A stretch of DNA of 64,000 bases, from positions 10,695,660 to 10,759,659 of the forward strand of contig NC_037263.1 in the NCBI RefSeq assembly GCF_000002425.4, written 5' to 3'. Shown in pieces: positions 13,101 through 25,450 of this stretch. A program made the translations under genes and the position numbers. Origin of the DNA: Physcomitrium patens (Eukaryota > Streptophyta > Bryopsida > Funariales > Funariaceae). How positions within the stretch are numbered: position 1 is the first letter of the stretch; the number at the start of each line of letters is the position of its first letter. The notes under the pieces were generated by a model, which was given only the letters and a program-made list of their open reading frames with translations, did no database searches and was not told where the DNA came from.

Positions 13101-16100
13101 CCGTCTTCTGCTGGGGTACCAACAGTACGCAAAAACGCTTACGGCAGGCACATTTGAGGAAGCTAAAGTGGCTGATAATGTTGAAGCTTGTAAATGGCTG
13201 GCCAGTGCTTTTCATGATCTTGAACCACCTTTTCTAGAAGCCAGATATGCTTCTATGCGAGCCGTAAGTTGCATAATCTTCTAATATTATCTAGAGTTTG
13301 GAACATCTTTACATGATGTCTTAATACTTTACCCTAAACTACAGCTTCTTGTAAGCGCATTGTTAAATCCGGATGCATGCACCTCTTTCTACTGAAAGTT
13401 TGCGTTCTTTTTTTTTTTTTTCATCGAAACACGCGAAAAGACACACATTTATTAACCAGGATGATTTACTGTCGAACTTGCTCAGATAGGGGAGAAGCGT
13501 AATGAGCTTGAAAAGCTCAAGGGCGTGTTTCTGGGACGTGCTACAAACTTTCTTCGCGACTATTTCTCCAGTATTGTCGAATCTATGATCAGCGATAAAT
13601 CTTCTTTCTCGCAGGTACACATTCTAGGCGCTATTTGACATTATGTATTACCAAGATGAAATTTGCAATGGATTTGGTTTTCAAACCCCTGTAAATCCTT
13701 CGTGCCTTGCGGTTGTCACTTCAAAGATGATGTATTGGAGAGTATAGCTTTTTTGCACTCTGTTGCGATTCATGTAATAACACAGATGATGGGAGGTTTA
13801 CAGAAGGGCGATCTAAGAAGACCAGAACATTCTGACCTACGTTTTAAGTGCCGGCAGTACGCAAGATTGATTCAGCACATGAAGGTACAGAACTGCTTTC
13901 AATTTTAAAAAGAACTCCAGTTGTAACTACTCTATGAATAATGGGTTACACGTGATGCTTGATTTGTCAAATTGGGAAGTATCTGTCGCGTTGCATGTTG
14001 TTCTCAGTAGTAACCCCCGACAAGATTGCGATAGAGTAGTAATCGTGTATATTTGGATATTGCCAGGCTCTTGACAAGACCTCCTTGCAACCGCTGCGAA
14101 AATCTTTTTGTCTTTCCCTCAACCACTTGCTGCGACGAGAGGTACTTCTCGCATGCATAATGTATGTCAATGCGTTTCACAAGGAGTCCTAAACCGTGTG
14201 AAATGCAAGTTGCGGGATTACTTTGCCTTACATTCTTAGTGTAGATAAATAGGAAATTTGAAGATCAAGTTAGTAGGCACGTTTGTATTTGCCAACGAAA
14301 TTTATTGCAGGCACGTGAATTTGCCAACGAATTGCGAAACAGCACCGTTGTGAGACAAACTTCTACAGCATTGCTGGATAGGATTGACAGTGGCAAGAGT
14401 CAACCAAGCCCGAAAGAATCCCCAAATGGCGCCTCCACCGTTTCTGATGCCTATGCTAGAATGCTACGCACCTTCATACCATACCTAGTCGACGAGGTGA
14501 TTTGATTCTGTGAACAAAACTTTAAGTTTTTTGGTGGCTTTTGATTTGATCCGATGATTTTTTGTGAATGCTACTAGCAGTATTTTGCTTCGATGATTTA
14601 AAGTTCTAAGGCGTACTTTGCCGTCGCAGAGTACGTTTTTTGCCTCTTTCATGTGCTTTGAGGTTCAGCCCTTGGCCCCTCAAGTGAAAGGTGATGCCAA
14701 GGATCGCGTTGAGGAAGAGTCCAGAGTGAATAGAGATGACATTATTTTAAACACCCGTAAGAACGCTCTGCCTCATTGCTGTTGTCGAGGAGCTCCCATG
14801 CCCTCGAAGCCTGGTTTTTATTTGCTTTTGATTTTCAAGGAAGTGTTAACTGATTCACCACAATATTTCGGGAAATTAGTTTTTTAATTCGTAATTTTCC
14901 ATCAGAAGTTGCGGGTTGTAATTGTGATGTAGTTAGCTTTTACAGGTATTGTAATGCAATTGAACTAATCCAATAAAATATCACTTACCATGGTCAGCAG
15001 CTACAATTTGTCTTTGCAACTTAACGACGGTTTTAGATTATTAAAGAGATGAGCAACACCTTTTGGGATCTGCTTTTAATTGCTGTACTACTAAATGGTT
15101 AAGCCCTCTCACGTCTGAATCCTACTGACATGATTCTTGCTTCTGCAGCGGACCAACAGGCTCTTGAGTCAAAGGCTCTGAGAGAAGCTCTTCAAGAACT
15201 TCTGGATGGGATTCAGGTAAATAGCATACACCAGTTTCTGTTTTAATTTGAACATTTAGAAAATGTAATAGCGACTTGCTAGGTGAAATTGTCTATTTGC
15301 TATTATATCTTGTATCAAATTTTTATTGATGCTTTTGCACAAGGCTTCTGCTTGTATTGTGATGCTTTAATTTACTTGCTACATCAAATATTCCAGAAAT
15401 TTTATGTTTGACAGCTGAGAATATGAATGATAATAGTAGTGGAGGGGTCGTAGTGATTTAAAGGCAGAGGCAGGAAACATGTCTTATGCAACCTGGGCTG
15501 TACTGCAGGAGGATTTTTATGCTGTTGCAGACTGGGCGCACAGGGTGGACCCCTGGAGTTGCATATCAGTGAAGGGTGTTACAGAAAAGTATCGTTCTAG
15601 TCACAAAGCTGATGCTGCTTGGTTCGTCCACCAGTTGCTTGACGATCTTCAAGTTCGCATTTCTTCTCATTTCAATCAGGTGTGTATCAACATTTTAGTC
15701 CTGTTACTCTTTTCAGGTCTTAAAACCTGTGTCATTAAAAGTGATATTTGTCATCATCTCCTCAGCACCTGGAGGCTTGACACTCTACTTCAAGACATCG
15801 CTTTTTCGTCACGAAATATGATCATGTTCACCAAATCTCTAGTATCCAGTGTTGAAATCAAATCTCGTAGTAAGTTGCTGAAGTCCTTACTAAAATATTG
15901 TTGTCGATTGACCGCGTAGGTCGTTGCTGAAACCAGTAAACTGTTTGAAAGGGCTGACAGAAGCCAGAACACTGGAGTTCTCTATTCCATTACAAAGTAA
16001 GTCACAACGCGCTGGATCAAGTGCCAATCAGATTTGTATTCTAACATCTTGCTTTTGGTTTTTATATCGGATCATTTGAATATGGCTTTCATTTAAAGAT

Positions 16101-18492
16101 GCGTACAAAGCTTCGTGGATTAAATATTTACTATGGCCTTGGCTAGTTCACCAACTCGACCCAGAACTTCTGTATTGGAAAATAGGTTTTTCGTATTTTC
16201 AGAAAACAGTCAGAAAGCATTCGTCATTAAATTTTTGTGAGAAAATATTCGCCATATCAGAATCGTCCAGGACTCTAAAACTAGATGGCGATGATTTGCA
16301 GGTTTGCGAACGTCGCATCATTCATAGAATCTCAGATTGTAGGGCAGAACTCAAGGGAAGATATTGACGCTGCTTTTGAGAAAATGGTAAGTTCTGTATT
16401 TTCTTAAATTTGGATGAAGTACTGTCTTCTGACCTGTTACCTATTACCCACTCCTGGAGTTCTACCAGGAATACATATACCCTGGGTTATGTTGTGCCCG
16501 TATATTCCAAAGTTTAGAGTGAATCTGATTATTTTGAATGTACAGTACGTTGACTGTAATCGGAGTCAGACATGTACTCGAGACCTAAATGGGTCTGAAT
16601 TGCCTTCTGAGGATCACAAAGATCTTGAATTGAACATGATTACCAGTTGCATTGATTCCTTGATGATTCTGCAATTCAGTCTTGAGAACCTTCCAATATT
16701 TTTGTGGGTTGTGTTTTGTGATGATCAACCAGGCAGCTCCAATATTCACAGTCATCGAAAATGTTGTAAAAAACGATCCCAAAAATGCAGAAATTTTCGC
16801 TCTTGATAATTACGCTGCGTTTCAAGACAAGTAAGTTCAGTCGTTACATGTTTCAAATTACGACGGGTTTTCCCCAAGCGCATTCACTGTCTCCGTGCCT
16901 TGTGACATTGTATCTGAGATTCAAATACAGAAATAGAAAAGTTGATCTTTCTTTTTTAATCTCTTGACCATGTGTATGCAGCACGTACGAGCTTGCAGCT
17001 GTTACGCCTGCTTTGGAGAAGTTTTACACTCAAGCTTCAGATGGTTACGCGCAAGCATGCCAACAATATGCCAAGTCCATGATTAACTATGTACATTCAT
17101 CAACCCTGGTTTGTAGTGTAATTTGCTGTTGAACTTACCGGTTTAGTCCATTGAGTTTAGACAGTAACAAGTCTTAATTTTGTTCAGATATGCATGCCTC
17201 TGTTTTGAGTAACAGCACTTGTTCGGTTGTAAATCATTCGGATACGATTGGAGATTAATTTTATTGTAGAGTCGCTAGGAAAACGTATGATATGTACACA
17301 TGATGACGATATGTAATTTTGGTGTGCTCCTGTGATTTTTTTGAATGTACAGCAATTTGAGAGGCTGCTTTTATTTTTGCAACGAGTGGAACAAACGCTG
17401 CTACAAGTGCAACCAGAACAGGTCGGACATCACCTCTCTGTACTTTGTAAACTTTGTTGTTCATGTGTTGGCAAAGAACGACGCCTTTCAACTCTTAATG
17501 TGCAAAGCAACTTGTTGAGTATCATGTTGTAGAGAATAGATTTCTCCTTGAATTGATTCAAAGGAAACTCAAAGGAGCGTATCCCCGCGATTCCTCAAAA
17601 CTTGATCACTTGGCTCATTTAGTCGTTCAGGATGTGAATATCAAGGGATTACAATGAACTTTATTTGAACGGTTTCAAACTCGTACAAGTGTTTGATCAA
17701 TGTGTTTGTATAGTTGGACAACTTTCTGATTGCCCGTTAGGTACTGGAAGGGACTTTTTGCGGTGTGAGTCGTTTTATTAATCGGTTATTTAACTGTTGG
17801 AATTTATTTAAAACTATTTGTTATCAATCTCTATTGATTCGCCAGGTTTCAGCCATGCCTGGATGCACCAAAACAGATCTGCGAAAGATGTTGAGGACCA
17901 GCCTGTCGTCAGTAAGTCCATCTCCGTTGTGAATTGCAGCATGAGAAGCATAATCACAGGCTATCACATTTCTATTTGTACTGATATTTCCATCCTGGTG
18001 CACTAGGTCTTTTTTCACAAATAATTTAATCTTTAATGCGAAAAGTGGGGTCGAGCAATAATGGTATGATTAATTGAGTAAATTTGATCTATATGCTGTT
18101 GTCTTTTAAATAAGTCAATGGCAGTCGGAGGTCCAAATTCCTGACGTAAGAGCACCGTGGGTATTGCAGGTAGAAAAGACCCTCCAAGTTACGTTTAAGA
18201 GAATGCAGAAACAAATCCAACGTGAAGATGTTCTTTCAACTATCTGGGATCAATATTTTAAGGTAAATCATTCCAGACCTTATGATACCTGGCAGGCACA
18301 GGTTTGGAACGGCCTTTTATGGTGGCTCTTTGAAGTACGCTCATGCATTGGTTCTAACATGAACTGCAGGTTAAATTTCTCGAGAAATACACCGCGTTGG
18401 AGGAGATCATGTTGAAGTGCTACAAAGACGAAGCTTTAAATCCTTCCTCTGCGGACATGAAAAAAATCCTGGATGGGGTGTACAGTGCATAA
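10133..18492 (+). CDS. SEC3: Exocyst complex component SEC3
   Basis: Twenty-five exons join in frame with GT/AG borders: 10133-10319, 10585-10658, 10915-10995, 11122-11189, 11345-11447, 11635-11867, 12054-12171, 12417-12521, 12753-12854, 13126-13263, 13486-13614, 13804-13884, 14067-14141, 14311-14496, 14630-14756, 15149-15216, 15509-15679, 15920-15996, 16302-16386, 16733-16830, 16982-17090, 17353-17421, 17846-17911, 18170-18262, 18370-18492. The product is about 921 residues, close to the roughly 890 of Arabidopsis SEC3A. The order is an N-terminal PH-like lipid-binding domain (about 10-150), an acidic linker ending [20 protein letters not shown], a coiled-coil stretch with RHMREDI and RNNRLE, and the long Sec3 C-terminal helical region ([24 protein letters not shown]). 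SEC3 is an exocyst subunit that tethers secretory vesicles to the plasma membrane. No break is seen. Exon ends were read by eye and phases checked. Confidence 0.93.
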
Positions 18493-18636
18493 CGTAGTAT
18501 GCATGTATCAGCTCTCTAGTGACTTACGTCACCGTCAGGTATTTGAATTCAGCAAACCTTAAAAATTTCAACCCTGCTCAGGTAAGATGACTGTACTTAA
18601 TACACGGATTCTCTCGTAATACATATTTATCATCTA

Positions 18637-19341
18637 AAAGAGTTGGTGATGATATAGTTCACAACTTGTTTCTGCAACATCGATTATTTTACAAATCTTG
18701 GTGACTCTGCTCGGTAGTGACCTGAGGAGATAACACTGAAGGTTGCTCTTAGTGAAGCTCTTGTCCTCTTAGTTTTCATCTAAGAATTCTGTAGATATCA
18801 CGTAAATTAGCTTGATGAAGTTGTCTCTGTGCTAATAATAATTTCTTTCTGCTATCACCCATGTCACCAAGCTGAAACATGTGACAGCAGTGTGTTAGCA
18901 ACTCCAGTTGGCTCCTCAAGGGTGCGAAATTTGCACAACAATTAGATTCACCGTGTCCCGTCTTATCTTGGACATGAATTCAAATTCTGCTTTGAATTTG
19001 CACGTTTACTCTTCTGATGTGAATGAACTCACTTTGAATCTACAAGAATTGAGTACTAAATGTATTGATGTCGGATGTTGCAATGACTACTGGAGGCAAA
19101 ACACTTGTGGTTGTGTTCGAAGCTTTATGTCAGACCGTCTTCCTATGCAAACTTTATTCCTCATATGTTCAGCCTATTATGTAGGTTAACAAAACTCAAA
19201 TTGGTAATCGTTTATCTTATGATGTTCTCCGAGTGGAGTTTTGGATGACATCTATGTAAAAATTTAGAATAATTTTCTTCTTCAATGTATTTATCAAATA
19301 ATTTAGAAAGAAGTTGTGAACTATATCATCACCAACTTTTT
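18637..19341. repeat. Long-spaced inverted repeat (37-bp arms)
   Basis: The 27 bases at 18641-18667 recur as an exact reverse complement at 19311-19337. Allowing two mismatches, the arms extend to 18637-18673 and 19305-19341. The spacer of about 630 bases has no recognisable gene, and no clear target duplication flanks the arms. It could be a degenerate non-autonomous transposon or a source of hairpin RNA. Confidence 0.8.
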
Positions 19342-19717
19342 TAATAGTACTTCCAAGTGTATAAATTGACTCGTAAGTACTTTTAGCTTATTGCGGAAGT
19401 TCAATAAGTTGTCACCTTCTGTTGCTCATCAAAAACTCGCATTTAATGAAGAAGTTGAATTGTTAAATGAGACCATTGATTAATAAATGTTGCAAAACCC
19501 TCCAATTTCCACCCACAAGACTGAATATTCAAGGTCAATTCTACAACCTCCGATACATTTTTAAAGAATGCAACGAACTGTTTCAAACTTCGAAGACTCA
19601 ATTTTTTAGAAGCGGGTTATGAACCCAATACAGTAATATTAGCCTAGTACTCACGATCTCAATACACGCAATTTACAAAAACCTCTCAACACCTTCAAAA
19701 CAGAAAAAAAAGAAGCT

Positions 19718-19751
19718 ATCACTTGTGATTATTCGAATAATCACAAGTGAT
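19718..19751. repeat. Perfect 34-bp palindrome
   Basis: The half-site ATCACTTGTGATTATTC is followed directly by its reverse complement with no spacer, centred on TTCGAA. It lies about 375 bases upstream of the CPP1-like start codon. Nested inside are TTGTGATTA-type blocks. It may be a cruciform-forming site or a dimeric transcription-factor site. Confidence 0.95.
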
Positions 19752-20127
19752 TTCACATGGATGCACAATCGAATAAATTTCCAAATGGCCAGAAAGATGA
19801 CATGAATACAGTTCACACAAAACAACAAAGTAAAACGCTTGGCAAGAGATACAAACTCCATAGCAATTGCTCACACATCTATGAAAAAGGTGAATGAGAA
19901 GAAGAAAGAGATATGGAGGCATGAATGAGTGGGTGCCGAGTTCCCTGGTGAGGCAGCAGCAATGCTCTGGGTGTAGGGTTTTGCCGACGTTCTCTCCGAA
20001 GCTCCATCGCCGCCGTGCTCATGTCTGATACCGTTGGGCAGCAGAGAGAGAGAGGTTCGGGTGATGCGGGTTGCCTTGTGTACTCACTCCTACCCAGGGG
20101 AGCTTCATTCGCAAGGTCGACTAGGCG

Positions 20128-21009
20128 ATGGTGCTCCATCAGACCATGACGCACTCTCAGGTGGGCTTGCCCATCACCAGCAATGCGTCAGCCATGAGCT
20201 TTGTATCTGGCTCGAACCAGATTGGTGGCTATTCGAGGAGTTTAGAGGCCTGGAGGTTTGAAAGTTTATCATTTTCGTCACAGGCGTTTAGATTAGTAGC
20301 TCCATCGGTGAGGCAATTACGAGGGTTTAGCTGGCGAAGGCCCAATGGATTAGTATGTCGGGCTATGGGCGCAGCATTTGGGAGCTCGGATGTGAATTCC
20401 TCGGGTCCAGTGTTTCCAAGGCTTGGTGTGCAAGACCCATTCAAGCGGTTGGGAGTGAGCCAGGACGCTTCAGAGGAGGAGGTGCGCGAAGCTCGGAATT
20501 ACTTGGTTGAGCAGTACAATGGTCACGAGAAGAGCCGAGAGGCGATTGAGTCTGCATACGACACGATTATCATGCAGAGCTTTCGCGTGCGGAAAGCATC
20601 TAAAATGGATTTGAAGAGTAACTTGAGGAAGAAGGTTGAGGAGTCGCCTCCGTGGGTGCGGGGGATTGTGAACATGATCGAAGTGCCTAGTAAGACTATC
20701 ATGGGACAACGAGCTGCCCTGTTTCTGTTACTTGGAGTGTGGAGTGTGTTCAACCCTGCAAATGGAGGGCCGGCTTTTCAGGTTGCCATTTCGCTAGCGG
20801 CATGTGTGTACTTTCTCAATGACAGACTCAAGAGCGTCGCCAGAGCATCCGTGCTTGGAGTGAGTGCTTTGGTCTTAGGCTGGGTTTTGGGTTCGGTCTT
20901 GATGCCAGTGATTCCCAAGCAGATTCTTCCCAAGTCTTGGTCGTTAGAACTCAGCACAGCTCTTGTCTCCTACATCTTTTTGTGGTTTTCGTGCACATTT
21001 TTGAAGTAG
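20128..21009 (+). CDS. CPP1: CPP1-like chaperone of POR, plastid membrane
   Basis: A single-exon frame of 293 residues. Residues 1-80 are rich in Ser/Arg and poor in acidic residues, as in plastid transit peptides. A J-like segment follows (about 101-155, starting DPFKRLGV and including ASEEEVREARNYL) that lacks the HPD motif of true J-proteins. The C-terminal third has three to four hydrophobic helices (about 196-208, 216-230, 240-260, 276-291). This is the architecture of CHAPERONE-LIKE PROTEIN OF POR1, a plastid membrane protein that stabilises protochlorophyllide oxidoreductase. The first ATG (20128) is used; a second at 20146 is possible. The lack of introns is normal for a short plastid gene or may reflect retroposition. 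Confidence 0.85.
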   Translation: MVLHQTMTHSQVGLPITSNASAMSFVSGSNQIGGYSRSLEAWRFESLSFSSQAFRLVAPSVRQLRGFSWRRPNGLVCRAMGAAFGSSDVNSSGPVFPRLGVQDPFKRLGVSQDASEEEVREARNYLVEQYNGHEKSREAIESAYDTIIMQSFRVRKASKMDLKSNLRKKVEESPPWVRGIVNMIEVPSKTIMGQRAALFLLLGVWSVFNPANGGPAFQVAISLAACVYFLNDRLKSVARASVLGVSALVLGWVLGSVLMPVIPKQILPKSWSLELSTALVSYIFLWFSCTFLK

Positions 21010-22825
21010 AGCGACATTGTGTGCGTAGTGGGTATTTGGATAGAGTGAGGGGAAAGAAGAGGGGAGGGACACACATATATATATAAGCTCATTCGCAGAA
21101 AAGAGGCTCGATGCCTGCATTCATACTCCGACGCTGTAAAGTAAACAGGCGTTACCTGGTCGTTTCATGTTTAGGTCTGCAGGGGTCTACAGAGGTCGAA
21201 CAGAATTCGAGATGATTCTAAGATAAGAATAAATTGTACGGAGGAGGCTTGCCGCGATTTTCATTTAGTAGCATAATGACATAGTTGCTGAATTAATGAG
21301 TTATTGCCAATTCTGATTTTAGAGTCTTGCGGAAACTCGTTTTGGAATTCTTTGTAAGAATGCTACTTATCTGGTAGTAAAATTTGATGTAGCGCAAATC
21401 ACTTGTCCTATTTTAAAGTAAACGATTTACAGGCAGCTTAAGTTGTTCCTTCTGGTGTCGGCCTCTGCTGAGACCTATATGATCAGATACCATATTTACT
21501 TTGTGGTAATGACGAGTAAATAAGAATTTAGTAGTTATATTCACTGGTTAGTCATATGTATTTAGATTTTACTGGGAAAAGATTTCGAGGTAAATAGCCT
21601 GAGGTACAAGCAGTAACCGAGAACACCTAATCTCAAATCTGGTTCAAAGGCACATCATGGAACCAGAATTATAATTCCACAGTTGAAACCGGAATGAATC
21701 ATATGCCGCACTATGTCATTGCGTCTAGCGTGCTTCAATCAACTGTACAAATTGCAGGGCAATGCTGTGTAGCACAGCTTGTGGATTGCAACAAACATGG
21801 AGGGCAGTGAAGCAGGTCTATGTCAACCATGACCAGCAGTGGTTCAGTGCTGCATAGTGTGATACATACAGCAGAGCTGTGGGTCGATTCTTCTTCGCCC
21901 ACAGAGGTGAGCTTTTCTTACAAGCTGTGCCTTCTTCGCAGGATTCTGTTTTCTACCTGATTGTTGTTGTTGTTCCTTCGAGGACGCTTGCAATCAAGTT
22001 TATGACTCATCTCTAGCTGCTTCAAGATATTGATGTGGGATTTAGGGGTATGTTGTGGATCTTCTCCATCTTCTCGCTGTTTCATTTTGTGTGATACACT
22101 GATTGTAGTATTCGAAGTCCCCTGCAATTTTTGATTTTTATGACTCCATCTTTTAGGGTAAAACATATTCTTCAGTAATTTGTTAGTTCTATTGTATATT
22201 TTATATTCAAACTTGAATGGTCTGCAGATTCATTTATTTTATTATTATCTGAAACATTACTTAATTCCATAAATTCTAAAAATGAAATGATTCGAAGACT
22301 TGTGAACTATTAAAATAAATTTTGATGTAAGAAATTTTATACTTCAAAAACAATCATAAGTATTTTGAACATAAATGAATAATTTCATGTAACTAAGTAC
22401 TGATGTGAATTGATGTATGAAATGGCATGGTTATAGGTTTAGATTTAAATTAGAGAAAAACAGAAGAGATGGATCAATTATCAATAAATACACAAATAAA
22501 TAAAATCGCATTGCGAAAAGATTTTAACCATTGAAAACTGTAGGAAAAAGGTAAATTGTTTTCAAAATTATTATTTACTAATAAACAAAAAAATGAAAAT
22601 ATAGTATGTTTTTTTACAAGACAGTGACAAAAATACACTTTATACATTATTTTGGATGTCTATAATTTATACATTCAAGAATAATTCATAAATAAAACAG
22701 TTTAATAAGTGATTAAATTGAATAAAATAAAATAAATTAAATTAAAAATGCGATTAAAACCCCAAGATCAAAGTAATATTCAAAATTTAGATACTAGAAA
22801 CATTATGATATGTTCTTTTCAGAAT

Positions 22826-22826
22826 A

Positions 22827-22868
<42 letters not shown>

Positions 22869-22872
22869 AAAA
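22826..22872. repeat. (AAT)n and poly(A) tract
   Basis: About ten AAT units run straight into a 14-base A run, surrounded by AT-rich sequence. A simple repeat, possibly seeded by an old poly(A) tail. Confidence 0.85.
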
Positions 22873-23473
22873 CCATCATAGAGATTATAGTATATTAAAA
22901 ACTTTTCATTTTCTTTTTCTTTTTCTTTTATAAACCTAATTTCATACAGATCTTGATTCTTTAGAAAAACTTTACCACGAAGCAGTATAAGAAAGTGCAT
23001 AGAGAGTCAGCATGAACAATTAATAACTAATTCAGAATATCAGTTTTTTTGAAAACTTGAAACAATAATATTAAAGTATTGATTTCACAATCCCACAAAG
23101 GCATAAAATATATTACATCAAACAACCTATATAATTTGCAAACTTGTGGCAATATGATCTAATACTTTTACTGAAAAAACATTTCTTTATAGATATTTGA
23201 AGATTGTTTTGAAAACTACTTTAGTCATGTTTATCTGGAAATGTTACTGTATTATTATTTGATTTTATCAAATAAATAAATAAAAATTCATGTAAAATAA
23301 ATATTTTAAATATTATTTTACATAGTTAATATTTGAAAGTTTTATTATTATAATAAATATATTAATTATGTAAAATAATAAATAATATATTAATATTTTA
23401 AATATTAATTTTATATAATAACTTTTATTTTTTTAAAAGAATAGACTATATTTGTTGTATCAATTTTCCTAAG

Positions 23474-23676
23474 AAAATGTTAAAATAACCCACTGATTTA
23501 CTGAATTGACCCACCCTATTGTAGAGAACAAGAGGAGTTGAGATGAAAGATAGGAACAAATGGAAGAGAGGATGAGGGGATTGCAATGATGGTTATGGGT
23601 GATGATCCATTTTTTCTAATGATGGTTATAATAATGTGGGTCAATTTAGTACATTAGTGGGTCATTTTAACATTTT
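23474..23676. mobile_element. MITE with about 51-bp terminal inverted repeats
   Basis: The left end (23474-23524, starting AAAATGTTAAAAT and containing GAATTGACCCACC) is the near reverse complement of the right end (23626-23676, ending CATTTTAACATTTT). I count roughly eight mismatches over 51 bases. The 101-base core is purine-rich and non-coding. Size and structure fit a miniature inverted-repeat element. I cannot define a target duplication, so the superfamily is open. Confidence 0.75.
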
Positions 23677-23686
23677 TTTACATATA

Positions 23687-23696
<10 letters not shown>

Positions 23697-23721
<25 letters not shown>
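23697..23721. repeat. (TA)n microsatellite beside the MITE
   Basis: Uninterrupted TA dinucleotides just right of the MITE. Similar TA runs lie near 24078-24103, 24680-24699, 25509-25531 and 31239-31262. Confidence 0.85.
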
Positions 23722-23726
<5 letters not shown>

Positions 23727-24073
23727 ATTAATATTTCTTTTTACAATGATGAATTTTTTTCTATAGATTTTTATTTTAAATTAAAGTTCATCTATTAGTA
23801 TTTTGTAATTAAATTTAAGTATGTGAATATAAAATTACATTTAAATTATTTAATTTGATAAAATTAATATACTAGTTAGAACCTGTTGTTTTTTTTTAGT
23901 TAATGAAGATATAATATAAATTTTTAAGAAGCATAAATTATAGTCTAATTGGTTCAAGGTAATTTTTAATATTATTATATATAAATCATTTATATCTGAT
24001 TTTGTATTAAAAAATTATCAAAATAATTATAAAATATTGATATCAATAGAAATATTATTCTAAATATCTTATA

Positions 24074-24108
<35 letters not shown>

Positions 24109-24889
24109 AATTTTATTTAAATAAATTTAAATAGATAGAAATAGATTAAGTTATGATATCTTTTTTTAAAAATCATCATTTTTTATTTTTTTATTTTTTA
24201 ATCAAATACATGTAAGATCCATAAATATACTATGTAATTATAAAAGTTTTCATTAAAATTTTCCTACTTCTTAAAAGCTACTAACAAAGTATCTTGCAAC
24301 TTCAATACTTTGCTTATATGCCTCTTTGTTTTCTTTTTTTGAAAAAACTTTTATTTAGACTTCTTGTAAGTTAATATTTATAAAAGTAAGTTTAAAAAAA
24401 TTCTTAATCTTGTCAACTCCTTTCATGTACTCCAGACTTAATTCAATACTCTTGAATTTTTTGGATTCAACTATAATCAATCTAGTAACTTATTTTCTTA
24501 CACTTGTACTTTTTTTTTTCAGTCTTCTTTCTTAATTGTGTATTATTATGGTTTTTTTAAACAATTTTTTGGAATTCATGTCTTTGATATCTTAGCTTAA
24601 GGTAATAGAAAAGATACTAATATTATACAATGTATCTTAAATAAAGTAAAGTACATATTTGCTATTAGTTCTTTTAGATATATATATATATATATATAAT
24701 TTAATCTTTCTAGGATTCAATATTTAATAGCTTGATAACTTCTATAATATGATATTATTTGCCTCCACAAAGTTTGTTCTATGGTGGTAATGTAATATTT
24801 ATATGCAATTTAATAGTCTTTACATGTTATCTACAAACTCATTGCTGATTATATCTCCATCCTTGTCATGCCAAATTTATTGGGAGCAA

Positions 24890-25450
24890 CAAATAAACAT
24901 CCTTCAATGTTAAAACCAATTGGCAATTATTAATGCACCCATAGCAATCCAAGTGACTTTGACACAATGCATTGGCATTAGCTAAATAACCTTGTAAATA
25001 TCAACCTTGTAAATAGTCATCTTTATTAATTACGTTTTGTAAATAAAAGCATCAATAATATCGCTTAAAATCAAAAATTATGTCAGTATCCATTGGTTGT
25101 AGTTTTAGCATTGTAATGAGAGAAAGAAATGCCATCTCAATATTCTCAAGATCTAAATTAATTTATCCATAGGATGGTGCATTATCAAGGAGGAGCAAAA
25201 TCTTGCAGTCCTTAGCTTCTGTTTTTTTTCAAGATGTTCTAGTCATGTGCAAACTAGGAGCTTATTCATGCATGTATTTTTATTATTTTGATAATAAAAT
25301 CCCAAATCTGTTTTAGACTTCTTATTAAAGCAGTGTAACTTCATTGCACTACCAATGTTAAGAGGTTCCAACTTTTTATATCTCTTTACATTCATTGTTA
25401 ATGCTATTGTAAGCCAACTTTTTTCTCTGTATGTGAAAGTATGGTTTTAT
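24890..25450 (-). pseudogene. pogo/Tigger-like DDE transposase relic
   Basis: On the minus strand, pieces of a DDE transposase of the pogo/Tigger (CENP-B/jerky-like) type are readable. First comes a block like SWLTIALTMNVKRYKKLEPL followed by IGSAMKLHCFNKKS and a YYQNNKNTCMN segment. Next is the second catalytic aspartate block DCKILLLLDNAPSYG, and then LQPMDTDIIFDFKRYY. This matches the order in that family: core strand, NK-W-T region, LLLLDNAP, LQPMDQGVI-type motif. Frames are interrupted by stops and small shifts, so it is long dead. The first catalytic aspartate region and the terminal repeats were not found. Confidence 0.65.

Larger units (their letters stand above)
18493..20127. other. 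Spacer between SEC3 and CPP1-like genes
   Basis: Contains the SEC3 3' flank, a widely spaced inverted repeat (18637-18673 with 19305-19341), a perfect 34-bp palindrome (19718-19751) and the 5' flank of the CPP1-like gene. Open frames here are short and show no family motif. Confidence 0.6.
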
